NCBI RefSeq assembly: GCF_009938225.1
Contig: NZ_AP019658.1
Location: 1,364,001-1,428,000 of the forward strand
Reading direction: 5' to 3'
Length of the DNA stretch: 64,000 nucleotides
Source of the DNA: Vibrio ponticus
GTDB lineage: Bacteria; Pseudomonadota; Gammaproteobacteria; Enterobacterales; Vibrionaceae
The notes beneath the pieces were generated by a model. It was given only the letters and a program-made list of their open reading frames with translations. It was not told where the DNA came from and did no database searches. Shown here in pieces: positions 52,342-61,113 of this stretch (the first letter of the stretch is position 1; each line of letters starts with the position of its first letter). The position numbers and the translations under genes were made by a program.

Positions 52342-52496
52342 AATACTCTAACTAGTTGCCGCTGTAGCTAGGCGACCAGTGAGAAAAGCCTCTGAGCATA
52401 GTTCTACTATGTGATGAGGTTTTCGAGTGCCAGTCAACGACGCTACAGAGATAAATCAGAAATGTGCTAGTGCGCGCAATCCGCGCGTACACGGGT
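52342..52496. repeat. ERIC-like element, copy 2
   Basis: Begins AATACTCTAACTAGTTGCC and repeats copy 1 with a few substitutions; the right tail GCGCGCAATCCGCGCG forms its own palindrome. Confidence 0.78.
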
Positions 52497-52623
52497 AATA
52501 CTCTAACTAGTTGCCTCTGTAGCTAGGCGACCAGTGAGAAAAGCCTCTGAGCATAGATCTACTATGTGATGAGGTTTTCGAGTGCCAGTCAACAACGCTA
52601 CAGAGGCAAATAGGACGAGTATT
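52497..52623. repeat. ERIC-like element, copy 3 (complete, 127 bp)
   Basis: AATACTC...TTGCCTCTGTAGC at the left and GCTACAGAGGCAA...GAGTATT at the right form near-perfect 27-base terminal inverted repeats. Length is 127 bp, the size of classical ERIC/IRU elements, and the core GAGCATAG...CTATGTGATGAGG mirrors the ERIC core layout. The right end touches the stop of the EIIA gene. Confidence 0.8.
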
Positions 52624-53228
52624 TAGAGCATCAGGAATAGTAGGACCGACACCGCTAAACCCACACCCAACACTAATGGATACGCTTTAGCACTAATATC
52701 ACGCGCCATTTCTGGCTGAGTAAACTCTTGTTGCTCACTTGGTTGCTCTGCTTCTGTTGGCTGAAGCTCTTCTTCGCCGGCACCAAACAGCGCCATCACT
52801 TCCTCGGTCGTTTTGGCTTGTAGCAAGGCTTCACGGAACTCATCTTCTACCAATGAAGAAGTTAGCGTGGTCAGCACTTGCATGTGAGTTGAACCAGCTT
52901 CGGCTGGCGGAATAGCCAGTAGGAAGATCATATTGACTGGCTCATCACCATCTAGACCTTGCCATTGCAGTTCATCTTTAACAAACGCGCAGGCAAACAC
53001 CGGCTCAGTAACGGCGATAGACTTACCGTGCGGCACCGCTAGGTACTCACCTAATGCGGTTGGACCTTCTTCTTCACGCAGTAGAACGGCATCTAAAAAC
53101 TGTTGGCGATTAGTCAGTTTACCGGCTTGATCAATTCGGTCGGTTAGCGCATTAATCGCCTCGAAACGGTCAGTAAACACCGCATCAAGCATGATCAAGT
53201 TTTCAGAAGTAAGTTGTGCTAATTTCAT
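52623..53228 (-). CDS. Fructose-type PTS EIIA protein with C-terminal membrane anchor
   Basis: 201 aa. Residues 1-150 are a PTS EIIA domain of the fructose/mannitol type with the phosphohistidine H67 in AVPHGKS. A Glu/Gln/Pro-rich linker (about 153-175) leads to a single hydrophobic helix (about 182-201) at the extreme C-terminus, which is unusual for a soluble EIIA. It should phosphorylate the EIIBC encoded at 57787. Last gene of the operon, 12 bases after the GH13 gene. AGGAG before the ATG. Confidence 0.9.
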   Translation of the reverse strand: MKLAQLTSENLIMLDAVFTDRFEAINALTDRIDQAGKLTNRQQFLDAVLLREEEGPTALGEYLAVPHGKSIAVTEPVFACAFVKDELQWQGLDGDEPVNMIFLLAIPPAEAGSTHMQVLTTLTSSLVEDEFREALLQAKTTEEVMALFGAGEEELQPTEAEQPSEQQEFTQPEMARDISAKAYPLVLGVGLAVSVLLFLML

Positions 53229-53240
53229 CTGCGGCTCCTA

Positions 53241-54932
53241 TTAGTTTGCTAGCCAAACAAATTGATATGGGTTTAGAGTAAATTGTGCATCGAACGTGTC
53301 ACCTGAAACTAGGTCGCGCCCACCAGCTGCTAAAGTCACGTCTTGCGCTGCCTCAGAGAGGTTAACCACAAAGCGAATCGCCTCGTCACCTTCACCACGC
53401 TGCAAGCCAAATAGCTGCGGCGATAGCTCCAGCACTTGTTGCTGCGAGGTTGGAGCAAACGCATGTTGCTGTTTACGCAGTGACAATAGGCGAATCATCT
53501 CGTTATAAATTCGATGACGCAATGAGCCCTCTTCTGTCAGTTCCGCTTCTAGTTGTTCAAGCTCAAACTTCTCACGGTTGATACGACGGTTAATTCCAGA
53601 CTCCACCATACCTTGCACGTCGTTCTCACTACCCAATAGGCTGTGGTAGTAAACCGCAGGTACACCGACAAATGAAAGTAAGATCGCTTGCGCAGCCAGG
53701 AATTTGTTTGCCTTGGTTGCAACATCATCTTCAGGCTCAGTGATTGCACTTAGGTAGTTAATATTTAACTCGTATGGCGATTGTGTCCCATCACCATTGT
53801 GCTTGTAGTTAACGCGACCGCCTTTACGCTCGACTTGCTCGCACATCATTTGACGATCTTGGTTGGTTAAAATGCCTTCCGTTGGGCGGACACCAATACC
53901 ATCATGGCTCGCTAGGAAGTTGAAGTAGGTCGTCTTACGCCCTTCTTCAAGCGATGCCATCGCTTCTGCCGTTAAACCTTTTGCCCATTGCGTTAATACT
54001 TGGCTGTCTTGGCATAGGAACGCATGTAACGTCAGTGGCGGCAGTGGGAACTGATACACCATGTGCGCTTCATTGCCGTTGCCAAAGTAAGAGATGTTCT
54101 CTTTGTGCGGTACGTTAGTTTCCGTAATAAGCAAGCTACCTGGCATCACTTCGTCTAACACAATACGCCATAACTTGATGATCTCATGCGCCTCCGGCAA
54201 GTGAATACAGCTGGTATTCAGCACTTTCCAAATAAAACCGATCGCATCAAGACGAATTGAACGACCACCGTTAGCCGCATACATCAACAAGATATCGATA
54301 CTCTCTAACAACACTTTTGGCGAGTGGAAGTTAATATCAATTTGGTCATCTGAGAACGTCGTCCAGACGTGAGCGGTTTCGCCATTGGCTTTGGTAAATG
54401 GGGTCAGCAACGGCAGCGCACGAGGACGAGTAACGCTTGAGTAATCCAAACTAGGGTCTGAGACAACAAAGTAGTCTTGGTAAGCTTCATCACCCGCGAG
54501 GAAGCGTTGGAACCAATCACTGCTTTGCGAGATGTGGTTGATCACGCAGTCGTACATCAAATCAAAGTTTTCAGCTAACACATTTAACTCCGCCCAATCA
54601 CCTAGGTTTTCATCCACTTTGCGGTAATCGACAACGCTAAAACCATCGTCTGACGTATACGGGAACATCGGCAGAATATGAATGTTGCTGATGGCGTCTT
54701 TTAGATACTTATCAGAAAAACGCTTCATCGTTTGTAGCGTTGGCTCATTGCCACTGCGGAAGCTATCGCCATATGTGATTAGGTATGAGCTAGTTTGGTC
54801 TACCCAGTTAGGATATTGCGGCGCTTTACCGCGCCATTTTTCAACCAGCACTAGAATATCAGCAGTAATCGACTCAGCTTGCGCCTCGCCGTACAGTTGC
54901 GCCACTTTGGTATAGATTTGTTGTTTGATCAT
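53241..54932 (-). CDS. GH13_18 glycoside phosphorylase (sucrose/glucosylglycerate phosphorylase-like)
   Basis: About 563 aa from the ATG preceded by TTAGGAATAATAAA; a start 42 bases upstream would overlap mngB. Alpha-amylase-family barrel: nucleophile Asp in RLDAIGF, acid/base Glu in LLITETN, third acid in LASHDGIG. The pattern matches GH13_18, which contains sucrose phosphorylase and glucosylglycerate phosphorylase. It splits an alpha-glucoside with phosphate to glucose 1-phosphate. Next to a mannosylglycerate-type hydrolase, glucosylglycerate is the best guess. No signal peptide, so it acts inside the cell. Confidence 0.9.
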   Translation of the reverse strand: MIKQQIYTKVAQLYGEAQAESITADILVLVEKWRGKAPQYPNWVDQTSSYLITYGDSFRSGNEPTLQTMKRFSDKYLKDAISNIHILPMFPYTSDDGFSVVDYRKVDENLGDWAELNVLAENFDLMYDCVINHISQSSDWFQRFLAGDEAYQDYFVVSDPSLDYSSVTRPRALPLLTPFTKANGETAHVWTTFSDDQIDINFHSPKVLLESIDILLMYAANGGRSIRLDAIGFIWKVLNTSCIHLPEAHEIIKLWRIVLDEVMPGSLLITETNVPHKENISYFGNGNEAHMVYQFPLPPLTLHAFLCQDSQVLTQWAKGLTAEAMASLEEGRKTTYFNFLASHDGIGVRPTEGILTNQDRQMMCEQVERKGGRVNYKHNGDGTQSPYELNINYLSAITEPEDDVATKANKFLAAQAILLSFVGVPAVYYHSLLGSENDVQGMVESGINRRINREKFELEQLEAELTEEGSLRHRIYNEMIRLLSLRKQQHAFAPTSQQQVLELSPQLFGLQRGEGDEAIRFVVNLSEAAQDVTLAAGGRDLVSGDTFDAQFTLNPYQFVWLAN

Positions 54933-54954
54933 TTTATTATTCCTAACCCGAGAC

Positions 54955-57621
54955 TTAAATTTTAAAACTGACACGCAAGTCGATGGTGTTATTTGGTTTC
55001 ACTTGCCACGCTTGCTCTGCACTTTGCTCAACAAGCTGTTCACGATGGTTCACTCGCTCCACTTGGGCAAAGTGGGCAAATGCTGTGCTATCTATGGAAA
55101 TTGCCTGCTCTGTTGGGTTGTATAGACGCACTATCACAGCGTTATCCTGATAGAACGAGTGACCCACACTCGACAGTTGCAGCGCTTGTTCTAGTTCAAA
55201 TAGGCTAAAGCGTTGGCTCACTTCTCGCGTATCAAAACGAACTTGGAAACGCTCTAAACGGTTTTCAAAACTGTTCAGCGTCTGCTTTTGATAACTAAAT
55301 GGCGTATCCAAAAACTCTTGCTCTAAACGGCGAACCGTGTGGTGGCTGGCTTCTTCGCTCAACGCAATTGAAAAGTTGAACGTCATCGCTTTTTGTAGCT
55401 GGGCATCCGGTGTATAAACCACCGTATTATTGATGCCTGAAGCGCGTCCCGGACGCCATAGCAAGTCATCTTTACCAAGTCGACCTGTCGATTTGAATAG
55501 CGTTAATGCAATCGCATTAGATTTGCGGTTCACATGTGAGTTGTCCGCGGTCAGGATCTGGAACTCTTTAATACCACGACCATTGACGATCATCGCTTTA
55601 CCCGTTTCGGCAATCGCGACGGCTCCATCAGTCGTCTCGATATCAATTGGACATTCACGAAAACGCTCTCGCCAGCCCTCAACGGAAGGAGCAACGGGGC
55701 GCGTCATCAAAGCGAACGGTTGAGTGCTGATCGATTCAGTGGTGTTAACATCCGAATTAATCACCACACGTACGCGGTGATCACACACTTGGTTAATGGT
55801 GTCGATATCTACACGCAGCTGCTGCTCACCTTGGACAAGGTTCAAGGTAATATCAAAACTTGCCAATGCGGTTTTATCACCTGCCACTCGCGCAGCTAAG
55901 TCTTGTGGTAATGCAAGCTCTGTACGCAGTGACATGCTTTGTGTCATCTCACCTTGCGTCACGCTCAGGCAAGTCATCTCAGCACAAGTTAACGGTGTAT
56001 CACCTTCAAGTGGTGAGAAGTCATAAGAGTCGCCATCATCGGCTTGCTCTTCAAAGCTTAAAAGCTGTTTGATAACTCGTCCTGACAGCTTATCTTCTAG
56101 ACTTAGCTGACCATCAACAAAGCTCACTTTTAGCGCTTGGTTTTCAATGCTTACACACTGCTCTGCTGCTTGTGCTTGTGCTTGTGCTATCGTCGCAGGC
56201 TCAGTCGCAACGACTTGGAAGACTTGGTAACCTAATGCAGGCAGATCTTGCACTGCGACATTAAGCTCAAAGCGGTAGTACGGTGGTACGTCAACTTCAC
56301 GCTCACCATCTTTCGTCACTTCAATCACTTTACCGCCATCAAGTGTTTCACGGCGGATAATTTCACTTTCAAGACGCTTGGTCCCATCACTCAATGCAAT
56401 ATGTTCAGCTTTAGAGAAGGCAACCACTTTAGCTACGCCTGAATATGTCGTTGGACGCGAGTTGAAGACCATCACTTCGCTGTCTTGGCAAGCGTTGCTA
56501 GCAATCTCTTTGACCACCAAGTTGTATAAGCCGTGGCAGATTTCTTGTGCTTGCTTTAGGCGATGCATAATGTCAGCGTTGGTCGCATCGCTGTTGCAAC
56601 CACCCATACTGTCATGCGCATGGCACTCTAGGATCTTCTTCCAAGCCACATCGACTAGCTCTGTGTGCACGGTAATGCCTTGCGCTTTAGCAATCGCAAT
56701 CACCACTTCTAGCTTCTTAACTAAGAACTGCTCGATTTCAAAGTTGAGCTTTTTGATGTCATAACGAACCGAACCGATGGTTTTGTGGATACGGGTGTAA
56801 CGTGGCGCTTTAAACTCCCCGTGGTAGGTTTCGAATTCTTCACTGTTGTGGCGCAAGTACTCAACAAAGTTCTCCATTGACGAAATCGTATAGATATCGC
56901 CTGCTGGTGAGCGTTCAGTCGCCGCTGCCAGTGTCGCTGGCAAATTTGGATCAATATTAACTTGGTCACCACCGGATGGGATCAGTACTTCATCCAAACC
57001 AGATTGCGCTTTGATTTTCTCTACCATTGGGAAGATTTTTTTATCCAGATGATCCGCATCTGGCACAATGTTTTTCGCCGCACCATAGCCATGCACTAGG
57101 TTGTAAGCGTAGATAGTATCGCCACCAGCGGAATGCCAATGGAAATGCGATTTTTCAACTTGTTGGTCGTAATCAATCCCGCGCCAGAAAACGATATTGT
57201 CAATGCCCATGCCTTTAAACAGCGTTGGCATTTGCGCGTTATGACCAAAGGTATCCGGCAGGTAACCTACCGTCATGCTGTGTCCCATTTCCTCGGCAAT
57301 ATGCATGCCGTACTTTAGGTTACGAATGATCGACTCAGCACCAACGTTATAGGTATCGGTTTGAGTGTACCAAGGACCGACAAAGAGCTTCCTCTCGCTG
57401 ATCAGCTTGCTCATGCGCTCACGCATGTGTGGCAGCACTTTCAAGTAATCTTCAACAATCGAAGATTGACCATCTAAGTGGTAACAGCTGTAACTCGGTT
57501 GGTTTTCTAGCGTCTCAATAACTTTAGTGAAGTTATAGGTGGCAAGCACGTCACTGTCTTGCTGAGTAAAATACCACTCACGGTCCCAGTGAGTGTGTGG
57601 GATGACATGTACTTTAGCCAT
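54955..57621 (-). CDS. mngB: GH38 alpha-mannosidase (mannosylglycerate hydrolase-like)
   Basis: 888 aa; E. coli MngB has 877. Glycoside hydrolase family 38: zinc ligands in HTHWDREW (residues 9-16), the nucleophile region YLPDTFGHNAQMP (near 117-129) and the central and beta domains. MngB hydrolyses 2-O-(6-phospho-mannosyl)-glycerate to mannose 6-phosphate and glycerate in the cytoplasm. Here it lies with a PTS EIIBC and a phosphorylase, so a phosphorylated mannosyl osmolyte is the expected substrate. The start follows AGAAGAGATTTTCCCT. Confidence 0.92.
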   Translation of the reverse strand: MAKVHVIPHTHWDREWYFTQQDSDVLATYNFTKVIETLENQPSYSCYHLDGQSSIVEDYLKVLPHMRERMSKLISERKLFVGPWYTQTDTYNVGAESIIRNLKYGMHIAEEMGHSMTVGYLPDTFGHNAQMPTLFKGMGIDNIVFWRGIDYDQQVEKSHFHWHSAGGDTIYAYNLVHGYGAAKNIVPDADHLDKKIFPMVEKIKAQSGLDEVLIPSGGDQVNIDPNLPATLAAATERSPAGDIYTISSMENFVEYLRHNSEEFETYHGEFKAPRYTRIHKTIGSVRYDIKKLNFEIEQFLVKKLEVVIAIAKAQGITVHTELVDVAWKKILECHAHDSMGGCNSDATNADIMHRLKQAQEICHGLYNLVVKEIASNACQDSEVMVFNSRPTTYSGVAKVVAFSKAEHIALSDGTKRLESEIIRRETLDGGKVIEVTKDGEREVDVPPYYRFELNVAVQDLPALGYQVFQVVATEPATIAQAQAQAAEQCVSIENQALKVSFVDGQLSLEDKLSGRVIKQLLSFEEQADDGDSYDFSPLEGDTPLTCAEMTCLSVTQGEMTQSMSLRTELALPQDLAARVAGDKTALASFDITLNLVQGEQQLRVDIDTINQVCDHRVRVVINSDVNTTESISTQPFALMTRPVAPSVEGWRERFRECPIDIETTDGAVAIAETGKAMIVNGRGIKEFQILTADNSHVNRKSNAIALTLFKSTGRLGKDDLLWRPGRASGINNTVVYTPDAQLQKAMTFNFSIALSEEASHHTVRRLEQEFLDTPFSYQKQTLNSFENRLERFQVRFDTREVSQRFSLFELEQALQLSSVGHSFYQDNAVIVRLYNPTEQAISIDSTAFAHFAQVERVNHREQLVEQSAEQAWQVKPNNTIDLRVSFKI

Positions 57622-57751
57622 AGGGAAAATCTCTTCTACTTAACTTGAGCCCCTTGATGTTGCTGCAGTGTTGACTGACAAAACATCAAGCATGTGGGTT
57701 TGTTTTTCTTAGTGCTTATTGCGAGTCGCAAAAGCTTATGTGTGAGTTATT

Positions 57752-57777
57752 CAAAAGAGGGGCGAGTGCATCGCCCC
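57752..57777 (-). terminator. Terminator-like hairpin between EIIBC and mngB
   Basis: GGGGCGA and TCGCCCC pair across a five-base loop; on the minus strand TCTTTTGA follows. Likely attenuates downstream expression. Confidence 0.75.
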
Positions 57778-57786
57778 AGTGACGTG

Positions 57787-59190
57787 TTATGCGTTTGCGT
57801 TGTCCGGCTTAGTGCATAGCAGCAATGCTACAGCGATAAAGCTTGAACCGATGAGTACTGAAATGGTGTAGCTGATTGGGTCTGAAGATAGGAACCAACC
57901 CCAAACTGCTGGTAGTGGCAGGCTTTGCCATACGTTCAGTAGTACACCCACTTGCGTACCGATGATTGAACCTAAGATCATGATTGGAATCATTTTTGGG
58001 TTCTTAAGAATGAATGGGATCGCGCCTTCTGAAATACCAATTAGACCCAGCATTAGCGATGTTTTACCAACAGTTTGCTCTTCACTTGAGAACACTGGCT
58101 TACGGAATTTGCCATCTAGTAGAGCAGCAATACCAACGCCGATTGGTGGAATAACAATACCCAACTCACGCGCCAGTAGGTCAAAACCTTCGCCCATGCC
58201 ATTTAAGCCTAGTGCTACCGAACCTGCTGCTTTGTTGATAGGGCCGCCCAAGTCAAATGCGGTACCCGCTGCGATAACCATTGAGTAGATACCACGACCG
58301 GCATCACCTGCTTGAGTGAACAGTTCGATCATCGCCATGTTTAACGCGCCAAAGAATGGGTTGATCGCGTATTCCATGGTCAGCACCATCACCACACCAG
58401 TAATTGCTGGCACGAGTAGCATGGTTTTTAGCGTCGTCAGTTCAGTCTTAACCTTGATGGTGTCGTTAAGGTAACGAACGAGGTAACCCACTAGGAAACC
58501 AATCGCAATCGCACCAAAGAAGCCCGATGGCGCCCAGCCTTCTAGGTCAAAGAAGCGTTTGTACACTTCATCACTCATGATGCCGCCAATAAAGGCAGGG
58601 ATAAGCGCAGGTTTACCGGCAATAGAATAAGCTAGGTACGCCGCGAAAATTGGGTACATAAACTTGATGGTCATAAAACCAAGCTTATCTAGTGTTTGGA
58701 TTGGCGTACCGGAGATATCGATGAACTCACCAGTGATCTTTGCCACTGCCATCAACAAACCACCCAATACCACCACAGGTAGCATGTAGCTGATACCCGT
58801 CATGATGTGACCAATCGCCACTTGGTAAGCTGAACGTTTCTCTTCAACGACTTGCGCGCCGCCTTCGCTCTTCTCTTTACCAAGGTTAAATACGGTCGGC
58901 AGTAGCTCATCGACACGTTTGATCAGCTCTTGAGTGCGCACTTTCAGTGGATTGGCGTTATCAAAACGCTCCATTTCCATAATTGGCACGTCGATAGCTA
59001 AAACCACACCGTCCGCTGTCGCGATATCGTGTGCAGTTAACTTGTTTTTCACCCCGTCGCTGCCTTGGGTTTCGACTTTCACTTCGTAACCTTGCTGCTC
59101 TGCCCAGCTTTGAATTTTCTTCGCCGCCATAAAAGTGTGTGCAATGCCGGTAGGGCAAGCGGTCACTGCAACAATTTTTTTCTTCGCCAT
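57787..59190 (-). CDS. PTS EIIBC permease (fructose / mannosylglycerate-type)
   Basis: 467 aa. EIIB domain (about 1-100) with phosphocysteine C12 in AVTACPTGIAHTF, then EIIC (about 120-460) with some ten helices (GTAFDLGGPINKAAGSVALGLNGMGEG, GISEGAIPF). In MngA the A, B and C domains are one chain; here EIIA is a separate protein at 52623. It imports and phosphorylates the glycoside handled by the mannosidase. First gene of the minus-strand operon. Substrate inferred from context. Confidence 0.92.
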   Translation of the reverse strand: MAKKKIVAVTACPTGIAHTFMAAKKIQSWAEQQGYEVKVETQGSDGVKNKLTAHDIATADGVVLAIDVPIMEMERFDNANPLKVRTQELIKRVDELLPTVFNLGKEKSEGGAQVVEEKRSAYQVAIGHIMTGISYMLPVVVLGGLLMAVAKITGEFIDISGTPIQTLDKLGFMTIKFMYPIFAAYLAYSIAGKPALIPAFIGGIMSDEVYKRFFDLEGWAPSGFFGAIAIGFLVGYLVRYLNDTIKVKTELTTLKTMLLVPAITGVVMVLTMEYAINPFFGALNMAMIELFTQAGDAGRGIYSMVIAAGTAFDLGGPINKAAGSVALGLNGMGEGFDLLARELGIVIPPIGVGIAALLDGKFRKPVFSSEEQTVGKTSLMLGLIGISEGAIPFILKNPKMIPIMILGSIIGTQVGVLLNVWQSLPLPAVWGWFLSSDPISYTISVLIGSSFIAVALLLCTKPDNANA

Positions 59191-59362
59191 GGTTTTTCAC
59201 CGTTATATTTATTTGACTGCTGGCAGTATATTTTCCAGTGATGTATCAAGATACTGTTTCATGGTACAAGCCATGTATGACGATACTTTTGTGAAGCGCA
59301 TCAAGGAAAAATATGCCGATTTCGCGCCTAATAGCAGCCAATTCGTTCCTAATTAAGTGTAA
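59191..59362. promoter_or_regulatory. Divergent control region with palindromes
   Basis: GTATC-AA-GATAC (59243-59254) and CATGG-TACAAG-CCATG (59260-59275) are candidate RpiR operators between the divergent PTS operon and its regulator gene. No better consensus is known to me. Confidence 0.5.
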
Positions 59363-59365
59363 GTG

Positions 59366-60013
59366 ATGAACACCTTTAAGGGCATTGAGCGAGCTATCTA
59401 CGAATACCTCATTACCCATGCCAACGAGCTGCATGAAATTTCAGCCAAAACCATCGCCAATAAAGCGTTGACGACGACGACGTCGGTTAATCGTGTGTGT
59501 AAGAAAATGGGCTATGCCAGTTACACAGAACTGCGCTATAAACTGGTACAAGATCTGCGTAAGCAGACGGTGGTAGGTGAGGAAGAAGAGTCACAATCAC
59601 AGCGTATTACGCTGGTTGCTCAAGCGCTAAATAGCTCGCCAGTGGTTTATCTTTATTCGCGTGGCGCATCGATTGTCAGTGTTACTTATCTTTCGCGTTT
59701 TCTATCGCTCGCCAATATTCCACACTTAGTGATCACCGACATCCACCAACTCGCACGCGCAGAAAAAGGTACTTTAGTGGTGGTGAGTAAATCCGGCGAA
59801 ACGCAAGCCGTGGTGGATATGGCACACAACGCCAAACGTAAAGGGTTGAAGGTATTTGCCATCAGCCATCTCGGCTCTACGCTAGCTTCTATCGCCAACA
59901 CTAACCTCGATTTGGAAGAGCAAGTCGACGGTATCTCGCCATACAGCCGCGAATCACAGATTCAGATTTTGAAGATTATTGATTTGATAGGAAAAACCTT
60001 GCTGGAAGGTTGA
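59366..60013 (+). CDS. RpiR-family transcriptional regulator
   Basis: About 215 aa (GTG one codon upstream also possible). N-terminal RpiR helix-turn-helix (about 1-75: ISAKTIANKALTTTTSVNRVCKKMGYASYTELRYKL) and a shortened SIS sugar-phosphate domain (about 88-210: VVYLYSRGASIVSVTYLSRFL, VVSKSGETQAVVDM). The SIS part should sense a phosphosugar from the divergent PTS operon. E. coli uses a GntR protein (MngR) for the same role. Confidence 0.9.
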   Translation: MNTFKGIERAIYEYLITHANELHEISAKTIANKALTTTTSVNRVCKKMGYASYTELRYKLVQDLRKQTVVGEEEESQSQRITLVAQALNSSPVVYLYSRGASIVSVTYLSRFLSLANIPHLVITDIHQLARAEKGTLVVVSKSGETQAVVDMAHNAKRKGLKVFAISHLGSTLASIANTNLDLEEQVDGISPYSRESQIQILKIIDLIGKTLLEG

Positions 60014-60340
60014 AGAGCCGCGTTCACGTATGAGTATTAATATCGGTGATTAAGACTTCGGACTAAATTCATTTTATGGTGTCTGTCCCTATAAAACTTT
60101 TTGAAGTGTCTGTCCCTTCAACTTTTAATACGACTGTCCTTATAATTTCCAACCAAAGAAAAACCCACTCAAAGTGGGTTAGTTACTAGCGCATTTAAGC
60201 GGGTACAAATCTATTTAGGACGATTTTGGAAAGCAATTTTTGAAGGGACAGACACTCTAAAAGCACCACTGAACTTTTGATGCCACCTTCTATAGTGTCT
60301 GTCCCTTTATCATTAATCGAGCTGACAACCCTTGCTGCTA
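60014..60340. repeat. Intergenic region with GTGTCTGTCCCT repeats
   Basis: No gene. Copies of GTGTCTGTCCCT or its complement lie at 60079-60090, 60106-60117, 60244-60255 (complement) and 60295-60306, plus a worn copy near 60132-60141. They belong to the repeat set around the transposase. Confidence 0.85.
60155..60180 (-). terminator. Minus-strand terminator downstream of the ASCH gene
   Basis: AACCCACT-TTG-AGTGGGTT on the minus strand followed by TTTCTTT. Confidence 0.75.
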
Positions 60341-60811
60341 TTAACTTTCTGGATAGACTGTTTTGAATCTTTCCAATACCAAAAGCATGTTATCTGATGG
60401 CTCTATGTTGAGCTCCTCACACTCTTTTGAGAAGAAGTTCCAATGTGCTTTTCGCCACCAAGTTAAGCTTTTATCACCCTCACCTTCTGCGGCAGCAAAT
60501 TCATCGGTAACTTTGTCGAACTGGCACGTCGTTACTGAGGTAACCTCAATGATACAAACAGGTTCACCGTTCCAGTTAGTCACCACTTGGAGATGACCGA
60601 CTTCAGGCATTGACTCGCCTTTTTCACTATACCAGTACTCTAAACTGCAAGATGCTCGCTTCTCCCCTCGCAAGATAAGATCCGCACAAATGTTGGCATT
60701 ATATTCATCTGCGCAAAAGTAGTCTGAGCTAAATGAAATATACTTAGCGGCAACCTCTTCCGGTAACAGACCAAGGTATTGTTTTAGAAACAAGTGACTT
60801 CTTTCATCCAT
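60341..60811 (-). CDS. ASCH-domain protein (YhfF-like)
   Basis: 156 aa. The ASCH fold is marked by ILRGEKRASCSLEYWY with the strand VGHLQVVTNWNGEPVCIIEVTSV, then LTWWRKAHWNFFSKE. ASCH proteins bind RNA or modified nucleosides; YqfB-type members hydrolyse N4-acetylcytidine. Function here unknown. It sits among transposase-linked repeats, so may have moved with them. Start follows CAGGAATTTTGAGTC. Confidence 0.85.
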   Translation of the reverse strand: MDERSHLFLKQYLGLLPEEVAAKYISFSSDYFCADEYNANICADLILRGEKRASCSLEYWYSEKGESMPEVGHLQVVTNWNGEPVCIIEVTSVTTCQFDKVTDEFAAAEGEGDKSLTWWRKAHWNFFSKECEELNIEPSDNMLLVLERFKTVYPES

Positions 60812-61113
60812 GACTCAAAATTCCTGATTGAGAAAACATATATCGAGTTACTTTATAGTGTCTGTCCCTATTAGGAAACACCTGTTAAGAAACAAGATTA
60901 TTAAAAGGACATACATTACAAAAACTCTGCTGAAATTTATCCAACTCCAGCCAATATTGACTTGGTGAAGTCAGAAATTTGAAGGAAAAGTGCTTTTTTG
61001 TGTTTTAGCTGGCGCCAATAGGCTTAAGAACTGAATAATTAACGAACTAAGCTGGCTAGCATCCATCGATGCTAGCTATTTGAATGTAGAGGTGAAGAGA
61101 GAGCGAATAATAC
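60812..61113. repeat. Intergenic region with repeat copy and hairpin
   Basis: No gene. GTGTCTGTCCCT at 60858-60869; worn copy AGGACATACAT near 60906. GCTAGCATC-CATC-GATGCTAGC (61055-61076) is a hairpin at the 3' side of the transposase gene, lacking a U-run. Confidence 0.7.

Noticed and set aside
52190-52623. Possible Vibrio attC/VCR array or CRISPR
   Set aside because: The units lack the RYYYAAC/GTTRRRY core sites and no integron cassettes flank them; three copies without unique spacers are not a CRISPR. ERIC-like fits length and symmetry.
54933-54974. Longer N-terminus for the GH13_18 phosphorylase
   Set aside because: It would overlap the mngB stop, has no good ribosome site and adds residues not typical of the family.
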